Assembly: GCF_005144715.1 (NCBI RefSeq)
Contig: NZ_SWKR01000001.1
Location: forward strand, 124,001-188,000
Reading direction: 5' to 3'
DNA from: Sphingomonas baiyangensis
GTDB lineage: Bacteria; Pseudomonadota; Alphaproteobacteria; Sphingomonadales; Sphingomonadaceae
DNA: 64,000 nt
Below are positions 8,814-17,772 of the stretch, piece after piece (the first letter of the stretch is position 1; every line of letters starts with the position of its first letter). The notes below the pieces were generated by a model. The model was not told the origin of the DNA. It was given only the letters and a program-made list of their open reading frames with translations, and ran no database searches. A program made the translations under genes and the position numbers.

Positions 8814-10614
8814 ATGGACGAACAAACGGCGGGGCCAGCACGCGGAATGCTGCCGCCGCTCCGCGCGCGCGCGTTGCAGGCCTATGGCGTCGTGTGGGCA
8901 ACGGCGATGCTGCTGGCGCTCGCGGTGATCGGCATGGGCACCGCGCAGGGCTACGCCAAGCATGAATATGACTGGCTGAATTACGGCCTCGGCGTCGACG
9001 AGGACGGCCGCGTCGTTCAGGCGATCCTCGGCGACGAAGCGCGCGCGAGCGGCCTAGCGCCGGGCGACGCCGTCCTCGCGGTCGATGGCGTGCCCATCGA
9101 ACGGATCGGCTTCAGCGTCGAGGCGCAGAGCCGCGCGCTAGCCCGGCCCGATGGCGCGCCGATGACGCTCACCGTGCGCGGCGGCGCCGGTAGCACGCGC
9201 TCGGTCCGCCTCACGCGCGATGCGCGCAACACCGCCTTGTGGGAACAGGGCCGCCGGCTCGAGGCCACCACGACGGCGCTGATCGTGCTCGCACTGCTCG
9301 TTGCCGCGATCCTGCTGTTCCGACGGCGCCGCGAGCCGGTGCCTGCGATCCTCGCGCTGTCGTTCGCGCTGCTGGCCGCAACCGCAACCAACGAGTTCTG
9401 GCGCGCGGGCGCTACCGGCGCCAGCATGGCATTGTACCTGACGCTCGCGGGGCGTTGGTTTCGCGCTGATGGTCCTCGGGCTGCTCGCCTTCCCCGACGG
9501 CCGTCTCGCGACGCGCACCGGACGCGCCATCGCCATCGCAGCGGCACTGTGGGCGGCAGTGGTGCCGTTGCTGCCGCTCGATCTCACTCGGCTCGTCTGG
9601 CCGCTGGGGCTGGCAGCGCTGCTCGGCGCGGTGGGCGTGCGGCAGGTATCGCGCTACTGGCGCATGCCGCCGGGCACGGTGCGCCAGCAGGTGCGCTGGG
9701 CGACCTTCGGCTTCGTCTGCGGCATCCTGTTCTTCATCGTGTCGATGCTGTCGGGTCTGTTCGCCGATGCGCTGGGTAGCGACCTGCTGTTCCCGCTCAT
9801 GGTCGCCTCGGCGATCGCCTCGCTGCTCGCGGTGCTCGCGATCGTCGCCGGACTGCTGCTCTCGCTGCTGCGCTACCGACTCTACGATGCCGATGCGGTG
9901 ATCGGCCGTTCGGCGGCCTATGGCGTGCTGACGCTGGGCTTCGTCGCGGTGTTCGCTGCCGGGGAAAAGGCGATCGAGGCGCTGGCCGAGGCGTATCTCG
10001 GCGGCTCGCTGGGTGCGACCGCAGGCGGAATAGCGGCGGCGCTGGCGGCAGTGGTGGTCGTGCCGCTGCACGAGCGCGTTGGCGCATGGGCCGAGCGGCG
10101 CTTCCAGAAGCACTTGCTCGCGCTTCGTCACGATCTGCCGCATCTGGTGGGCGACCTGCGCGAGACGGTGGGCGCCGGGCGCATCGCCGATGCGGCGGTT
10201 ACCGCTGCAATGGCGGGCGTGCAGGCCAGTCGCGCCGCGATTCTGGCAGGCGATACAGTGCTCGCCGCGCATGGCGCATTGCCCGATGCCGTGGCTTCCT
10301 GGGCGCATGGCCGCGAAATTGCCGCCGAACCCGTGGCCAACGCGCAGCGCGATCCCCTCTTCCCCATGCGCGTGCCGCTCGCGAGCGAGGCGATCGGTCA
10401 GATCGGCTGGCTGCTGCTCGGCCCGCGCCCCGACGGCAGCCTCTATGGCCGCGACGAGCGCGAGGCGCCGGTCGAGATCGCCGCTCCCGTCGCACGCGCG
10501 ATCGAGATCGCCCGCGTGCGCGAAGCCCGCGACCGGGCGCTCAACGACCGGATCGCCGCGCTCGAGGCACTGGTTATGCCCGCGCCGCGACGTGATCGCG
10601 CCGCGAGCGGCTGA
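8814..10614 (+). pseudogene. PDZ-domain membrane protein with GAF-like tail, frameshifted
   Basis: An N-terminal frame from ATG 8814 encodes a membrane helix, a PDZ-like domain (residues about 60-130, ASGLAPGDAVLAVDGVPI) and further helices. It then runs out of frame after YLTLAG. The protein continues one base out of phase (VGFALMVLGLLAFPDGR) with more helices, the segment LSLLRYRLYDADAVIGRSAAYGVL and a soluble tail. Removing one G from the run of four at 9449-9452 joins the two exactly. The membrane part resembles the sensor region of some two-component kinases (LRYRLYDxDxxI, then helices, then RRFQ), but no kinase domain follows. This may be a sequencing error, a phase-variable tract or a true mutation. 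Confidence 0.7.
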
Positions 10615-10618
10615 ACGC

Positions 10619-10646
10619 GCGGGATGCGGTGCTGCCCGCATCCCGC
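10619..10646. terminator. Bidirectional terminator hairpin
   Basis: Perfect 11-bp stem GCGGGATGCGG/CCGCATCCCGC with a 6-base loop. It fills the gap between two convergent genes (the PDZ protein and etfA). It can fold on either strand but lacks a strong T tract. Confidence 0.55.
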
Positions 10647-10654
10647 ATGAAGCG

Positions 10655-11584
10655 TCAGAGCTTCTCCGTCAGCTCGGGCACGACCTTGAACAGATCGCCC
10701 ACCAGGCCGATGTCGGCGACCTGGAAGATCGGCGCGTCCTCGTCCTTGTTGATCGCGACGATCGTTTTCGAGTCCTTCATGCCCGCCAGATGCTGGATCG
10801 CGCCCGAGATGCCGACCGCGATATAGACTTCGGGCGCCACGATCTTGCCCGTCTGACCGACCTGATAGTCGTTGGGTGCGTAGCCCGCATCGACCGCCGC
10901 GCGCGACGCGCCTACCGCCGCGCCGAGCTTGTCGGCAAGCGGATCGATCAGCGCGTGGAACTGCTCGTCCGATCCGAGCGCGCGACCGCCCGAAACGATG
11001 ATCTTGGCGCTCGTCAGCTCGGGCCGCTCGGATGCGGCGATCTCGGCGCCGACGAACTGCGACAGGCCCTTGTCGCCCGTCGCGCTCACCGCCTCGATCG
11101 CGGCCGATCCGCCTTCGGCCGCAGCCTTTTCGAACGCCGTGCCGCGCACCGTCAGCACCTTCTTGGCGTCCGACGACTTTACCGTTGCGATGGCGTTGCC
11201 GGCATAGATCGGCCGCGTGAAGGTGTCGTCGCTCTCGACCGAGAGGATTTCGGACACCTGCATCACGTCGAGCAGCGCCGCCACGCGCGGGGCGATGTTC
11301 TTGCCCGTGGTGGTGGCGGGGGCGAGGAAGGCGTCGTGATGGCCCATCAGCTCGACCACCAGCGGCGCGACATTCTCGGCCAGCGCATGGCCATAGGCGG
11401 CATCGTCGGCGACGTGCACCTTGCCCACGCCGGCGATCTTCGCGGCCGCTTCGGCAACGCCGCCCACATTCGCGCCGGCGACCAGCAGATGCACTTCGCC
11501 CAGCTTGCCGGCGGCGGTCACCGTCGCCAGCGTTGCGTCCTTGACGGCGCTGCCGTCATGCTCGACCCAGACAAGCGTCTTCAC
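10655..11584 (-). CDS. etfA: Electron transfer flavoprotein subunit alpha
   Basis: FAD-binding subunit of ETF, which carries electrons from acyl-CoA and other dehydrogenases to ETF-ubiquinone oxidoreductase. The 309-residue product shows the C-terminal FAD domain with [59 protein letters not shown] and [21 protein letters not shown]. It starts at GTG 11584, overlapping the etfB stop as GTGA, so the two subunits are translationally coupled. Confidence 0.97.
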   Translation of the reverse strand: MKTLVWVEHDGSAVKDATLATVTAAGKLGEVHLLVAGANVGGVAEAAAKIAGVGKVHVADDAAYGHALAENVAPLVVELMGHHDAFLAPATTTGKNIAPRVAALLDVMQVSEILSVESDDTFTRPIYAGNAIATVKSSDAKKVLTVRGTAFEKAAAEGGSAAIEAVSATGDKGLSQFVGAEIAASERPELTSAKIIVSGGRALGSDEQFHALIDPLADKLGAAVGASRAAVDAGYAPNDYQVGQTGKIVAPEVYIAVGISGAIQHLAGMKDSKTIVAINKDEDAPIFQVADIGLVGDLFKVVPELTEKL

Positions 11585-12330
11585 TTGGCAACTCCCATCG
11601 CCTTGAGCTTCGTGACCAGTTCGTCGACGTCGGCGACCTTGGCGCCCGCCTGGCGCTTCGCGGGCTCGGCGACCGAGACGATGGTGAGGCGCGGCGCGGT
11701 ATCGACGCCGTAATCGGCGGGCGTCTTCTGCGCGAGCGGCTTCGACTTGGCCTTCATGATGTTGGGCAGGCTGGCATAGCGCGGCTCGTTGAGGCGCAGG
11801 TCGGTGGTGACGATCGCCGGCGTCGAGAGACTGACGGTCTCGAGCCCGCCATCGACCTCGCGCGTCACCTGCACCTTGTCGCCGTCGACCTCGATCTTGC
11901 TGGCGAAGGTGCCCTGCCCCCAGCCCGTGAGTGCCGCGAGCATCTGGCCGGTCTGATTGTTGTCATCGTCGATCGCCTGCTTGCCGAGGATCACCAGTCC
12001 CGGCGCTTCCTCGTCGCAGATCGCCTTTAAGAGCTTGGCGACGGCGAGCGGCTCGACCGGCCCTTCGGCGGTGACGAGGATGGCGCGGTCGGCGCCCATC
12101 GCGAGCGCCGTGCGCAGCGTTTCCTGCGCCTTGGCCTCGCCGATCGAGACCGCGACGATCTCGGTCGCGACGCCCTTTTCCTTCAGGCGGATCGCTTCCT
12201 CGACGGCGATCTCGTCGAACGGGTTCATGCTCATCTTGACGTTGGCCAGATCGACACCCGAGCCATCGGCCTTGACGCGCGGCTTGACGTTATAGTCGAG
12301 CACCCGCTTGACCGGGACGATTACCTTCAC
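11581..12330 (-). CDS. etfB: Electron transfer flavoprotein subunit beta
   Basis: AMP-binding subunit of ETF. The 249-residue product contains [57 protein letters not shown] and the C-terminal [18 protein letters not shown] typical of EtfB. Start GTG 12330 follows a strong ribosome-binding site (GGAAAGGAG, 6 bases upstream); the earlier in-frame ATG is not supported. A 188-base gap separates it from sucC, so it may have its own promoter. Confidence 0.97.
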   Translation of the reverse strand: MKVIVPVKRVLDYNVKPRVKADGSGVDLANVKMSMNPFDEIAVEEAIRLKEKGVATEIVAVSIGEAKAQETLRTALAMGADRAILVTAEGPVEPLAVAKLLKAICDEEAPGLVILGKQAIDDDNNQTGQMLAALTGWGQGTFASKIEVDGDKVQVTREVDGGLETVSLSTPAIVTTDLRLNEPRYASLPNIMKAKSKPLAQKTPADYGVDTAPRLTIVSVAEPAKRQAGAKVADVDELVTKLKAMGVAK

Positions 12331-12480
12331 GTGCGGCTCCTTTCCATCCATCCGTCGTGTTTGCCGATACGGTATGCACCCGTTTCTGGCGATCGGCCGC
12401 GCTTTTCGCAAGGCCGGTATGGTTTGGCGCGCTTGCCCTAGGGTCAGGACCGGCGCCGATACGCAAAGGGCCCGGACGCT

Positions 12481-12527
12481 GCCGCCCGAGCCCCGCTCGC
12501 GAATCGCGCTGGCCGGGCTCAGGCGGC
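12481..12527 (-). terminator. Hairpin at the sucC 3' end
   Basis: Imperfect 13-base inverted repeat (arms 12481-12493 and 12515-12527, one mismatch) that spans the sucC stop codon. Without a T tract it is only a candidate terminator or 3' stabiliser between sucC and etfB. Confidence 0.35.
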
Positions 12528-13718
12528 GTTCTTGACCTCGGCGACGATCTTCTTGGCGGCATCGCCCAGATCGTTGGCGGGCACGATCGCCAGCCCCGAA
12601 TTGGCGAGGATCGCCTTGCCTTCCTCCACATTCGTACCTTCGAGCCGAACGACGAGCGGCACCGAAAGGTTCACTTCCTTCGCGGCCGCGACGATGCCGT
12701 CGGCGATGATGTCGCAGCGCATGATGCCGCCGAAGATGTTGACGAGGATGCCCTTCACCGCCGGGTCCGACAGGATGATCTTGAACGCCGCCGTCACCTT
12801 CTCCTTGTTGGCGCCGCCGCCGACATCGAGGAAGTTGGCGGGGAACATGCCGTTCAATTTGATGATGTCCATCGTCGCCATGGCGAGGCCCGCGCCATTG
12901 ACCATGCAGCCGATATCGCCATCAAGCTTGATATAGGCGAGGTCGTATTTCGACGCCTCGAGCTCCATCGCGTCTTCCTCGGTGGTGTCGCGGAGCTCCA
13001 TCAGGTCCTTGCGGCGGAACATCGCGTTGCCGTCGAAGCCGACCTTGGCGTCGAGCACCATCAGCTTGCCATCGTCGGTCACGGCAAGCGGGTTGATCTC
13101 GATCTGCTCGGCGTCGGTGCCGAGAAACGCGTCATAGAGCTTCGACGCGACATTGGCCGCCTGCTTGGCGAGATCGCCGGTCAGCTCGAGCGCGGCGGCA
13201 ACCGCGCGGCCGTGATGCGGCATGAAGCCCGTGGCGGGGTCGATGTCGATCGAGTGGATCTTCTCGGGCGTGTCGTGCGCCACGGTCTCGATATCCATGC
13301 CGCCCTCGGTCGAGGCGACCATCGAGACGCGGCCGGTAGCACGGTTGACCAGCAGTGCCAGATAGAATTCCTTGGCGATGTCGACGCCGTCGGTCACGTA
13401 AAGGCGGTTGACCTGCTTGCCGGCCTCGCCGGTCTGCACCGTCACCAGCGTATTGCCGAGCATCTCCTCGGCCGCGGCGCGCACTTCCTCGCTGGTGCGC
13501 GCCAGCCGCACGCCGCCCTTGGCATCGGGGCCGAGTTCCTTGAACTTGCCCTTGCCGCGCCCGCCGGCATGGATCTGCGCCTTCACGACATAGAGCGGTC
13601 CGGGCAGCTTGCCGGCAGCGGCGACGGCCTCGTCCACGCTCATCGCGGCATGACCGGCAGGCACGGGCACGCCGAACTTCGCCAGCAGTTCCTTGGCCTG
13701 ATATTCGTGGATGTTCAT
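12519..13718 (-). CDS. sucC: Succinate-CoA ligase (ADP-forming) subunit beta
   Basis: TCA-cycle enzyme subunit carrying the ATP-grasp nucleotide site and the succinate site. The 399-residue product begins [20 protein letters not shown] and has [31 protein letters not shown] and the glycine-rich [17 protein letters not shown] near the C-terminus. Start ATG 13718 is the family's conserved start. The partner sucD is not adjacent; etfBA follows instead, so sucD must lie elsewhere. Confidence 0.97.
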   Translation of the reverse strand: MNIHEYQAKELLAKFGVPVPAGHAAMSVDEAVAAAGKLPGPLYVVKAQIHAGGRGKGKFKELGPDAKGGVRLARTSEEVRAAAEEMLGNTLVTVQTGEAGKQVNRLYVTDGVDIAKEFYLALLVNRATGRVSMVASTEGGMDIETVAHDTPEKIHSIDIDPATGFMPHHGRAVAAALELTGDLAKQAANVASKLYDAFLGTDAEQIEINPLAVTDDGKLMVLDAKVGFDGNAMFRRKDLMELRDTTEEDAMELEASKYDLAYIKLDGDIGCMVNGAGLAMATMDIIKLNGMFPANFLDVGGGANKEKVTAAFKIILSDPAVKGILVNIFGGIMRCDIIADGIVAAAKEVNLSVPLVVRLEGTNVEEGKAILANSGLAIVPANDLGDAAKKIVAEVKNAA

Positions 13719-13845
13719 GGGCGGCGATCCTTTGCGAAAAGCTGAGTGCGCGATTTTGCCGATCGCATAAGCACAGAGTGCCCGCCGAATCCACCCCGCA
13801 CCGAACTGCGCCGACCGCAGGAAGCGATCCGCATTGCGATTGCGT

Positions 13846-14163
13846 CTAGCTCGCAATACCCGTCGCGCACAAAGCCGCCGAGCTCGCGGTCACGGCGAGG
13901 ACCTCGGCATCGCCGACCCGCCGCACCAGCGCGACATAGTCGGCGAGCGACAGCTGCCCCAGCGTCTCGCGGTTCTGCCCCGACAACGCCTCGAGCCGCT
14001 GCAACTGCGACAGCGTCAGCCGGTCGACCATGCGCGAGGCCATGCAATCGGCGTTGCGCTCCGAAAGCCCGGCATCGATCAGCGCGCTGCGCACGCGCGG
14101 TTCGGCGATCTGCGAGCATCCCGCAAGCGCCACGAACGTCGTCAAGAAAAGGGTCCGCCGCAT
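13846..14163 (-). CDS. Small putative lipoprotein
   Basis: 105 residues from ATG 14163, with a signal peptide ending in the lipobox LAGC ([16 protein letters not shown]), so it is predicted to be acylated and exported. The mature part is mostly helical and has two further cysteines (NADCMAS, ALCATG). No family is recognised. It is divergent from the SPFH operon. An in-frame extension to 14259 would remove the signal-peptide start and is rejected. Confidence 0.65.
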   Translation of the reverse strand: MRRTLFLTTFVALAGCSQIAEPRVRSALIDAGLSERNADCMASRMVDRLTLSQLQRLEALSGQNRETLGQLSLADYVALVRRVGDAEVLAVTASSAALCATGIAS

Positions 14164-14231
14164 CGTCGCGCTCCTGCTGTCCGCGCGTACAAGCGCGCGA
14201 TCGGCAACCGCGTTCCCGCGTCGCATTTCGG

Positions 14232-14260
14232 TTTTCAGTGTACCCCATGGCTGATACACT
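14232..14260 (+). promoter_or_regulatory. Candidate promoter with dyad for the SPFH/polyamine operon
   Basis: TTTTCA (14232-14237), a 17-base spacer and TACACT (14255-14260) look like -35 and -10 boxes, and GGAGGG lies at 14275-14280 before the ATG at 14291. The same stretch holds an inverted repeat AGTGTA (14237-14242)/TACACT (14255-14260) centred on CCATGG, so a regulator could bind over the promoter. Confidence 0.35.
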
Positions 14261-14290
14261 TGGCGTAATCACTGGAGGGACTATCGCGCC

Positions 14291-15283
14291 ATGGGCATTC
14301 TCGACTTCCTCAAGAAGCAGTTCGTCGACGTCATCGACTGGGTCGAGGAGCCCGGCGACCTCGCGGTGCGCTATCCGATGGAGGATCGCGAGATCCAGAA
14401 CGGCGCCGCGCTGACGGTGCGCGAGGGGCAGGTCGCCTTCTTCTACAATGAAGGCCGGATGGCCGACGCCTTCGGGCCGGGCCAGCACACGCTCGAAACC
14501 GCCAACCTGCCGCTGCTCACCGCGTTGCAGAATTGGGACAAGGGCTTCCAGTCGCCGTTCAAGGCCGATGTGCTGTTCTTCAGCCAGAAGGAGCAGGCGG
14601 GGCTGAAATGGGGCACCGCGCAGCCGGTTACGGTGCGCGACAAGGAGTTCGGCCCCTTACGCATCCGCGCGTTCGGCGGCTACAGCTTCCGTATCGAGGA
14701 GCCGCCGGTGTTCCAGGCCAAGCTGATGGGCACGCTCGAGCGCGTACGGGTCGAGGATGTCGAGCCGCAGCTCCGCTCGGCGATCGCGACGCAGCTGGCG
14801 ACCTCGCTCGGGCGCAGCGAGTTCGGCTTCGTCGACATGGCCGCCGACCAGGCGGCGATGTCCGAGCGGCTTCGCGAGATGGTGCAGCCCGCCTTCACGC
14901 AGTGGGGCCTTTCGTGCCAGACCTTCTTCGTCGAGAGCCTGTCGCTGCCCGACGAGGTGCAGAAATATCTCGACAAGGCATCGTCGATGCGGGTGGTGGG
15001 CGATCTCGACCGCTTCGTGAAGTTCCAGAGCGGCGACGCGATCGAAAAGGCCGCGAGCCAGGACGGCGGGATCGCCGGCATGGGCGTGGGCGCGGGTGCC
15101 GGCATGGCGATGGGCCAGGCGATGGCCGGTGCGCTCGGTGGCGGTGGCGCATCGGCGGCCGCGCCGGCGAGCGAGGATGCCTATGGCCAGATCGAGAAGC
15201 TGCACAAGCTGCTGACGATCGGCGCGATCACGCAGGAGGATTTCGACGCCAAGAAGGCCGAGCTGCTCGGGCGGATACGCTGA
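14291..15283 (+). CDS. SPFH/Band-7 domain protein with SHOCT-like tail
   Basis: 330 residues. The SPFH-type core (about 20-235) is of the virion-core-protein-like kind and includes GQVAFFYNEGRMADAFGPG, RAFGGYSFRIEEP and MVQPAFTQWGLSCQTFFVESLSLP. A glycine/alanine-rich linker follows (about 260-295), then a C-terminal SHOCT-type module (QIEKLHKLLTIGAITQEDFD). Proteins of this class assemble on membranes and are often stress-linked. First gene of a same-strand operon with DUF4178, DUF350 and polyamine-type genes; GGAGGG lies 10 bases before ATG 14291. It has no transmembrane helix, so it probably acts at the inner face of the membrane. Confidence 0.88.
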   Translation: MGILDFLKKQFVDVIDWVEEPGDLAVRYPMEDREIQNGAALTVREGQVAFFYNEGRMADAFGPGQHTLETANLPLLTALQNWDKGFQSPFKADVLFFSQKEQAGLKWGTAQPVTVRDKEFGPLRIRAFGGYSFRIEEPPVFQAKLMGTLERVRVEDVEPQLRSAIATQLATSLGRSEFGFVDMAADQAAMSERLREMVQPAFTQWGLSCQTFFVESLSLPDEVQKYLDKASSMRVVGDLDRFVKFQSGDAIEKAASQDGGIAGMGVGAGAGMAMGQAMAGALGGGGASAAAPASEDAYGQIEKLHKLLTIGAITQEDFDAKKAELLGRIR

Positions 15284-15290
15284 GATGACT

Positions 15291-15414
15291 CCCCTCCCTG
15301 CAAGGGAGGGGTCGGGGGTGGGTCGCGTGCGCGCGAAACGGCAGCCGGGATACCCGTCCGCCGCCGTACCACCAGGACCCTACCCACCCCCATCCCCTCC
15401 CTTGCAGGGAGGGG
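15291..15414. repeat. Nested inverted-repeat element
   Basis: Arms of 33 bases (15291-15323 and 15382-15414, two mismatches) are inverted copies of each other, and each arm begins or ends with its own 21-base palindrome (CCCCTCCCT...AGGGAGGGG). The element fills the only sizeable gap in the SPFH operon. It looks like a REP/MITE-type dispersed repeat; as RNA it would form a large cruciform hairpin between genes one and two. Confidence 0.8.
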
Positions 15415-15421
15415 GGCGGCA

Positions 15422-16084
15422 ATGCTGACCGTCTCCTGCCCCAATTGCGGCGCGCCCGTCACGTTCCGCTCGGCGAGCCTGCCCAACCGCGTGTGTGACC
15501 AGTGCCGCTCGATGCTGGTGCGCAGCGACGATGGCGTGGGCATCGCCGGCGTGCAGGCGGCGCTGCCCTTCGACGTCAGCCCCATCCGGATGGGTACGCG
15601 CGGCCGTTTCGACGGCCGGGCCTTCGAGGTGATCGGCCGCGTGCGCTGGCGCTGGACTGACGGCAGCTGGAACGAATGGCTGTGCCTGTTCGGCGACGGC
15701 AGCCATGGCTGGCTGGGCGAGGCGATGGGCCAGTTCATGATGACGCACGAGCGTGCGCTCGACACGATCGACCCCGCCTGGCGCCTCAAGCTCACGCGCG
15801 ACGCGCGCGTCGGCGACACGGTGATGCTCGACGGCGAGGAAATGACCATCGCCGATTCGCGCGAGGTGCTGTGCATCGCCGCCGAGGGCGAGCTGCCCTT
15901 CACCGCGCCGCCTGGCTGGCGCATCCATTCGACCGATCTGCGATCGGGCAGCGGCCGCCTCGCCAATGTGCAGCGCGATGGAAGCGAGGTGCATTTCTAC
16001 GACGGCCGCTATGTGACGCTCGCCGAGCTCAAGCCCACCAACCTGCGCGCGATCGAAGGCTGGAAGGCGCCGGTCTATGGCTGA
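15422..16084 (+). CDS. DUF4178 domain protein with zinc ribbon
   Basis: 220 residues. An N-terminal zinc-ribbon pattern (CPNCGAPVTF, then CDQCRSML) precedes a DUF4178-type beta-rich domain with GTRGRFDGRAFEVIGRVRW, WNEWLCLFGDGSHGWLGEA and HFYDGRYVTLAELKP. Function unknown; DUF4178 genes recur beside DUF350, spermidine-synthase-like and SpeD genes, as here. It overlaps the next gene by 8 bases (16077-16084). No signal peptide or membrane segment, so it is predicted to be cytoplasmic or membrane-peripheral. Confidence 0.85.
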   Translation: MLTVSCPNCGAPVTFRSASLPNRVCDQCRSMLVRSDDGVGIAGVQAALPFDVSPIRMGTRGRFDGRAFEVIGRVRWRWTDGSWNEWLCLFGDGSHGWLGEAMGQFMMTHERALDTIDPAWRLKLTRDARVGDTVMLDGEEMTIADSREVLCIAAEGELPFTAPPGWRIHSTDLRSGSGRLANVQRDGSEVHFYDGRYVTLAELKPTNLRAIEGWKAPVYG

Positions 16085-17396
16085 AGCCGACACGCTGAGC
16101 CCCCCCCAGGCCCCCGCCGCGACCGCGATCACCTGCCCTTCGTGCGGCGGCACCGTCGCGATCCGCGCGGCGGGTCACAGCGTCACAGTGGCGTGCGAAT
16201 ATTGCGCGAGCATTCTCGACGTCAGCGAGCCGGCGGTGAAGCTCGTCGTCGAGCATCACCGGCGCCGCGCCGCGCTCGACATTCCGCTCGGCACGCGCGG
16301 CACGCTCAAGGGCGTCGAGTGGGAAGTCGTCGGCTGGATGGCGCGCAGCGAGGGCGGCGCCTATCCGTGGGAAGAATATCTGCTGTTCAATCCCTATGAA
16401 GGCTATCGCTGGCTTATCTACAATCGCGGCGGCTGGAGCTTCGGCGAGCAGCTTACCGTGGTGCCCGGCGGCGGCTGGGGCGGCCTCGAGCTCGATGGCG
16501 CGCATTACAAGCATTTCTTCGCCGAGGGCACCGCGCAGGTCGATCGCGTGGTGGGCGAGTTCTACTGGCGCGTGAAGCAGGGTGATACCGTGCGCACCGA
16601 CGACTGGGTGCGCCCCGGCTACATGCTCAGCCGCGAGGCCGACGACCGCGAGATCAGCTGGTCGCGCTCCGAATGGATCGACGCGAAGACCGTCGAGGCG
16701 GCGTTCGGCATTCGCACCGAGAGCGGGCCATGGCCGCCGCTGCCGCACCAGCCGAGCCCGCATGTCGCGTGGCTCAAACAGGCGCTGGTGATCGCCGGCA
16801 TCGCCGCGCTCGCGATCATCGCCGCCGCGATGTTTGCCGGCGGGAGCCGCACACTGGCCGAGCAGACGCTGACGATCGCGCGCGACGGGAACGATCAGTC
16901 GGCAACGCTCGGCCCCATCACCCTGAGGCGCCCCTATCAGCCGGTATCGGTCCGCGCCGAAGTGCCAAGCCTCTCGAACGGCTGGGTCGACCTCGAATAT
17001 ACGCTGGTCGATCGCGCCACGCAGCGCGCGTTCAATACCTACAAGGCGGCCGAGCGCTATTCGGGGCGCGACAGCGACGGCGACTGGAGCGAGGGATCGC
17101 GGCGCACCACAGCCGATTTCGCCTCGGTGCCCGCCGGCACCTATGACCTGGTGGTCGACTACAAGGGAAACAACTGGCTGGGCGCGCAGAGCATCGGCGA
17201 CTGGCGCAATGCCGCCTTCGCGCCCGAAATGCGCATCACCGTGACGAGCGGCGGCGCGCCGTTCGGCGTCGCGCTGCTGGCACTCATCCTCATCGGCGTG
17301 CCCGTGCTGTTCGGCGCGATCCGCCACGCCGCCTTCGAGCAGGCGCGCATGGGCGAGAGCGATTTCGCACCGACATCGAGCGAGGACGACGACTGA
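16077..17396 (+). CDS. DUF4178 membrane protein with zinc ribbon
   Basis: 439 residues. A zinc ribbon (CPSCGG, CEYC) and a DUF4178 domain (LGTRGTLKGVEWEVVGWMAR, EEYLLFNPYEGYRWLIYN) come first. A transmembrane helix at about 238-258, a beta-rich presumably periplasmic region (about 265-395) and a second helix (about 400-420) with an acidic tail follow. It is a longer, membrane-anchored paralogue of the preceding gene, which suggests local duplication. Its stop overlaps the next start as TGATG, so translation is coupled. Confidence 0.85.
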   Translation: MAEADTLSPPQAPAATAITCPSCGGTVAIRAAGHSVTVACEYCASILDVSEPAVKLVVEHHRRRAALDIPLGTRGTLKGVEWEVVGWMARSEGGAYPWEEYLLFNPYEGYRWLIYNRGGWSFGEQLTVVPGGGWGGLELDGAHYKHFFAEGTAQVDRVVGEFYWRVKQGDTVRTDDWVRPGYMLSREADDREISWSRSEWIDAKTVEAAFGIRTESGPWPPLPHQPSPHVAWLKQALVIAGIAALAIIAAAMFAGGSRTLAEQTLTIARDGNDQSATLGPITLRRPYQPVSVRAEVPSLSNGWVDLEYTLVDRATQRAFNTYKAAERYSGRDSDGDWSEGSRRTTADFASVPAGTYDLVVDYKGNNWLGAQSIGDWRNAAFAPEMRITVTSGGAPFGVALLALILIGVPVLFGAIRHAAFEQARMGESDFAPTSSEDDD

Positions 17397-17548
17397 TGCG
17401 CACCGGCACCTTCCTGTTCGCGCTCTACGCGATGGGCATCACCGGGCTGTTCATGCTGGCGACGGCCTATGCCTGGTCGCCCTTCGCCGATACGGGGCGC
17501 AGCGGCCCACGGCCCGCCGGCGTGTTCATCGGCCCGACGCACAAATAA
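17396..17548 (+). CDS. Small single-pass membrane peptide
   Basis: 50 residues (MRTGTFLFALYAMGITGLF...). One hydrophobic helix covers about residues 5-28, followed by a short polar tail ending GPTHK. ATG 17396 overlaps the stop of the DUF4178 gene as TGATG, and the peptide ends 11 bases before the DUF350 gene. That overlap and its membrane character support a real gene; no family is recognised. Confidence 0.6.
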   Translation: MRTGTFLFALYAMGITGLFMLATAYAWSPFADTGRSGPRPAGVFIGPTHK

Positions 17549-17559
17549 GGGGAAAGCAC

Positions 17560-17772
17560 ATGGTCACGACGCTTCCGGTCCTGCTTAACAGCCTGCTCTA
17601 TTCGGCAGTGGGCATCATCGTTTTCGGCCTGGGTTTCTGGGTGCTCGACAAGCTGACGCCGGGCAAATTGTGGGACGAGATTCACGATCAGCGCAACATC
17701 GGCGTGGCGATCGTCACCGGCGCGATGGCGCTGGGGCTGGCGATCATCATCGCCGCCGCCATTCATGGCTGA
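17560..17772 (+). CDS. DUF350 family membrane protein
   Basis: 70 residues with two hydrophobic helices around residues 9-30 and 46-68. They flank the DUF350-like motif FWVLDKLTPGKLWDEI and the NIGVAIVTGAMALGLAIII stretch. It is a half-length form of the family that includes E. coli YjfL. DUF350 proteins repeatedly sit with polyamine- and stress-related membrane genes. AAGGGGAAA lies just before the ATG, and it overlaps the next gene by 8 bases. Confidence 0.85.
   Translation: MVTTLPVLLNSLLYSAVGIIVFGLGFWVLDKLTPGKLWDEIHDQRNIGVAIVTGAMALGLAIIIAAAIHG

Noticed and set aside
12357..13745. A 462-codon plus-strand frame.
   Set aside because: Antisense to sucC, with no recognisable protein features.
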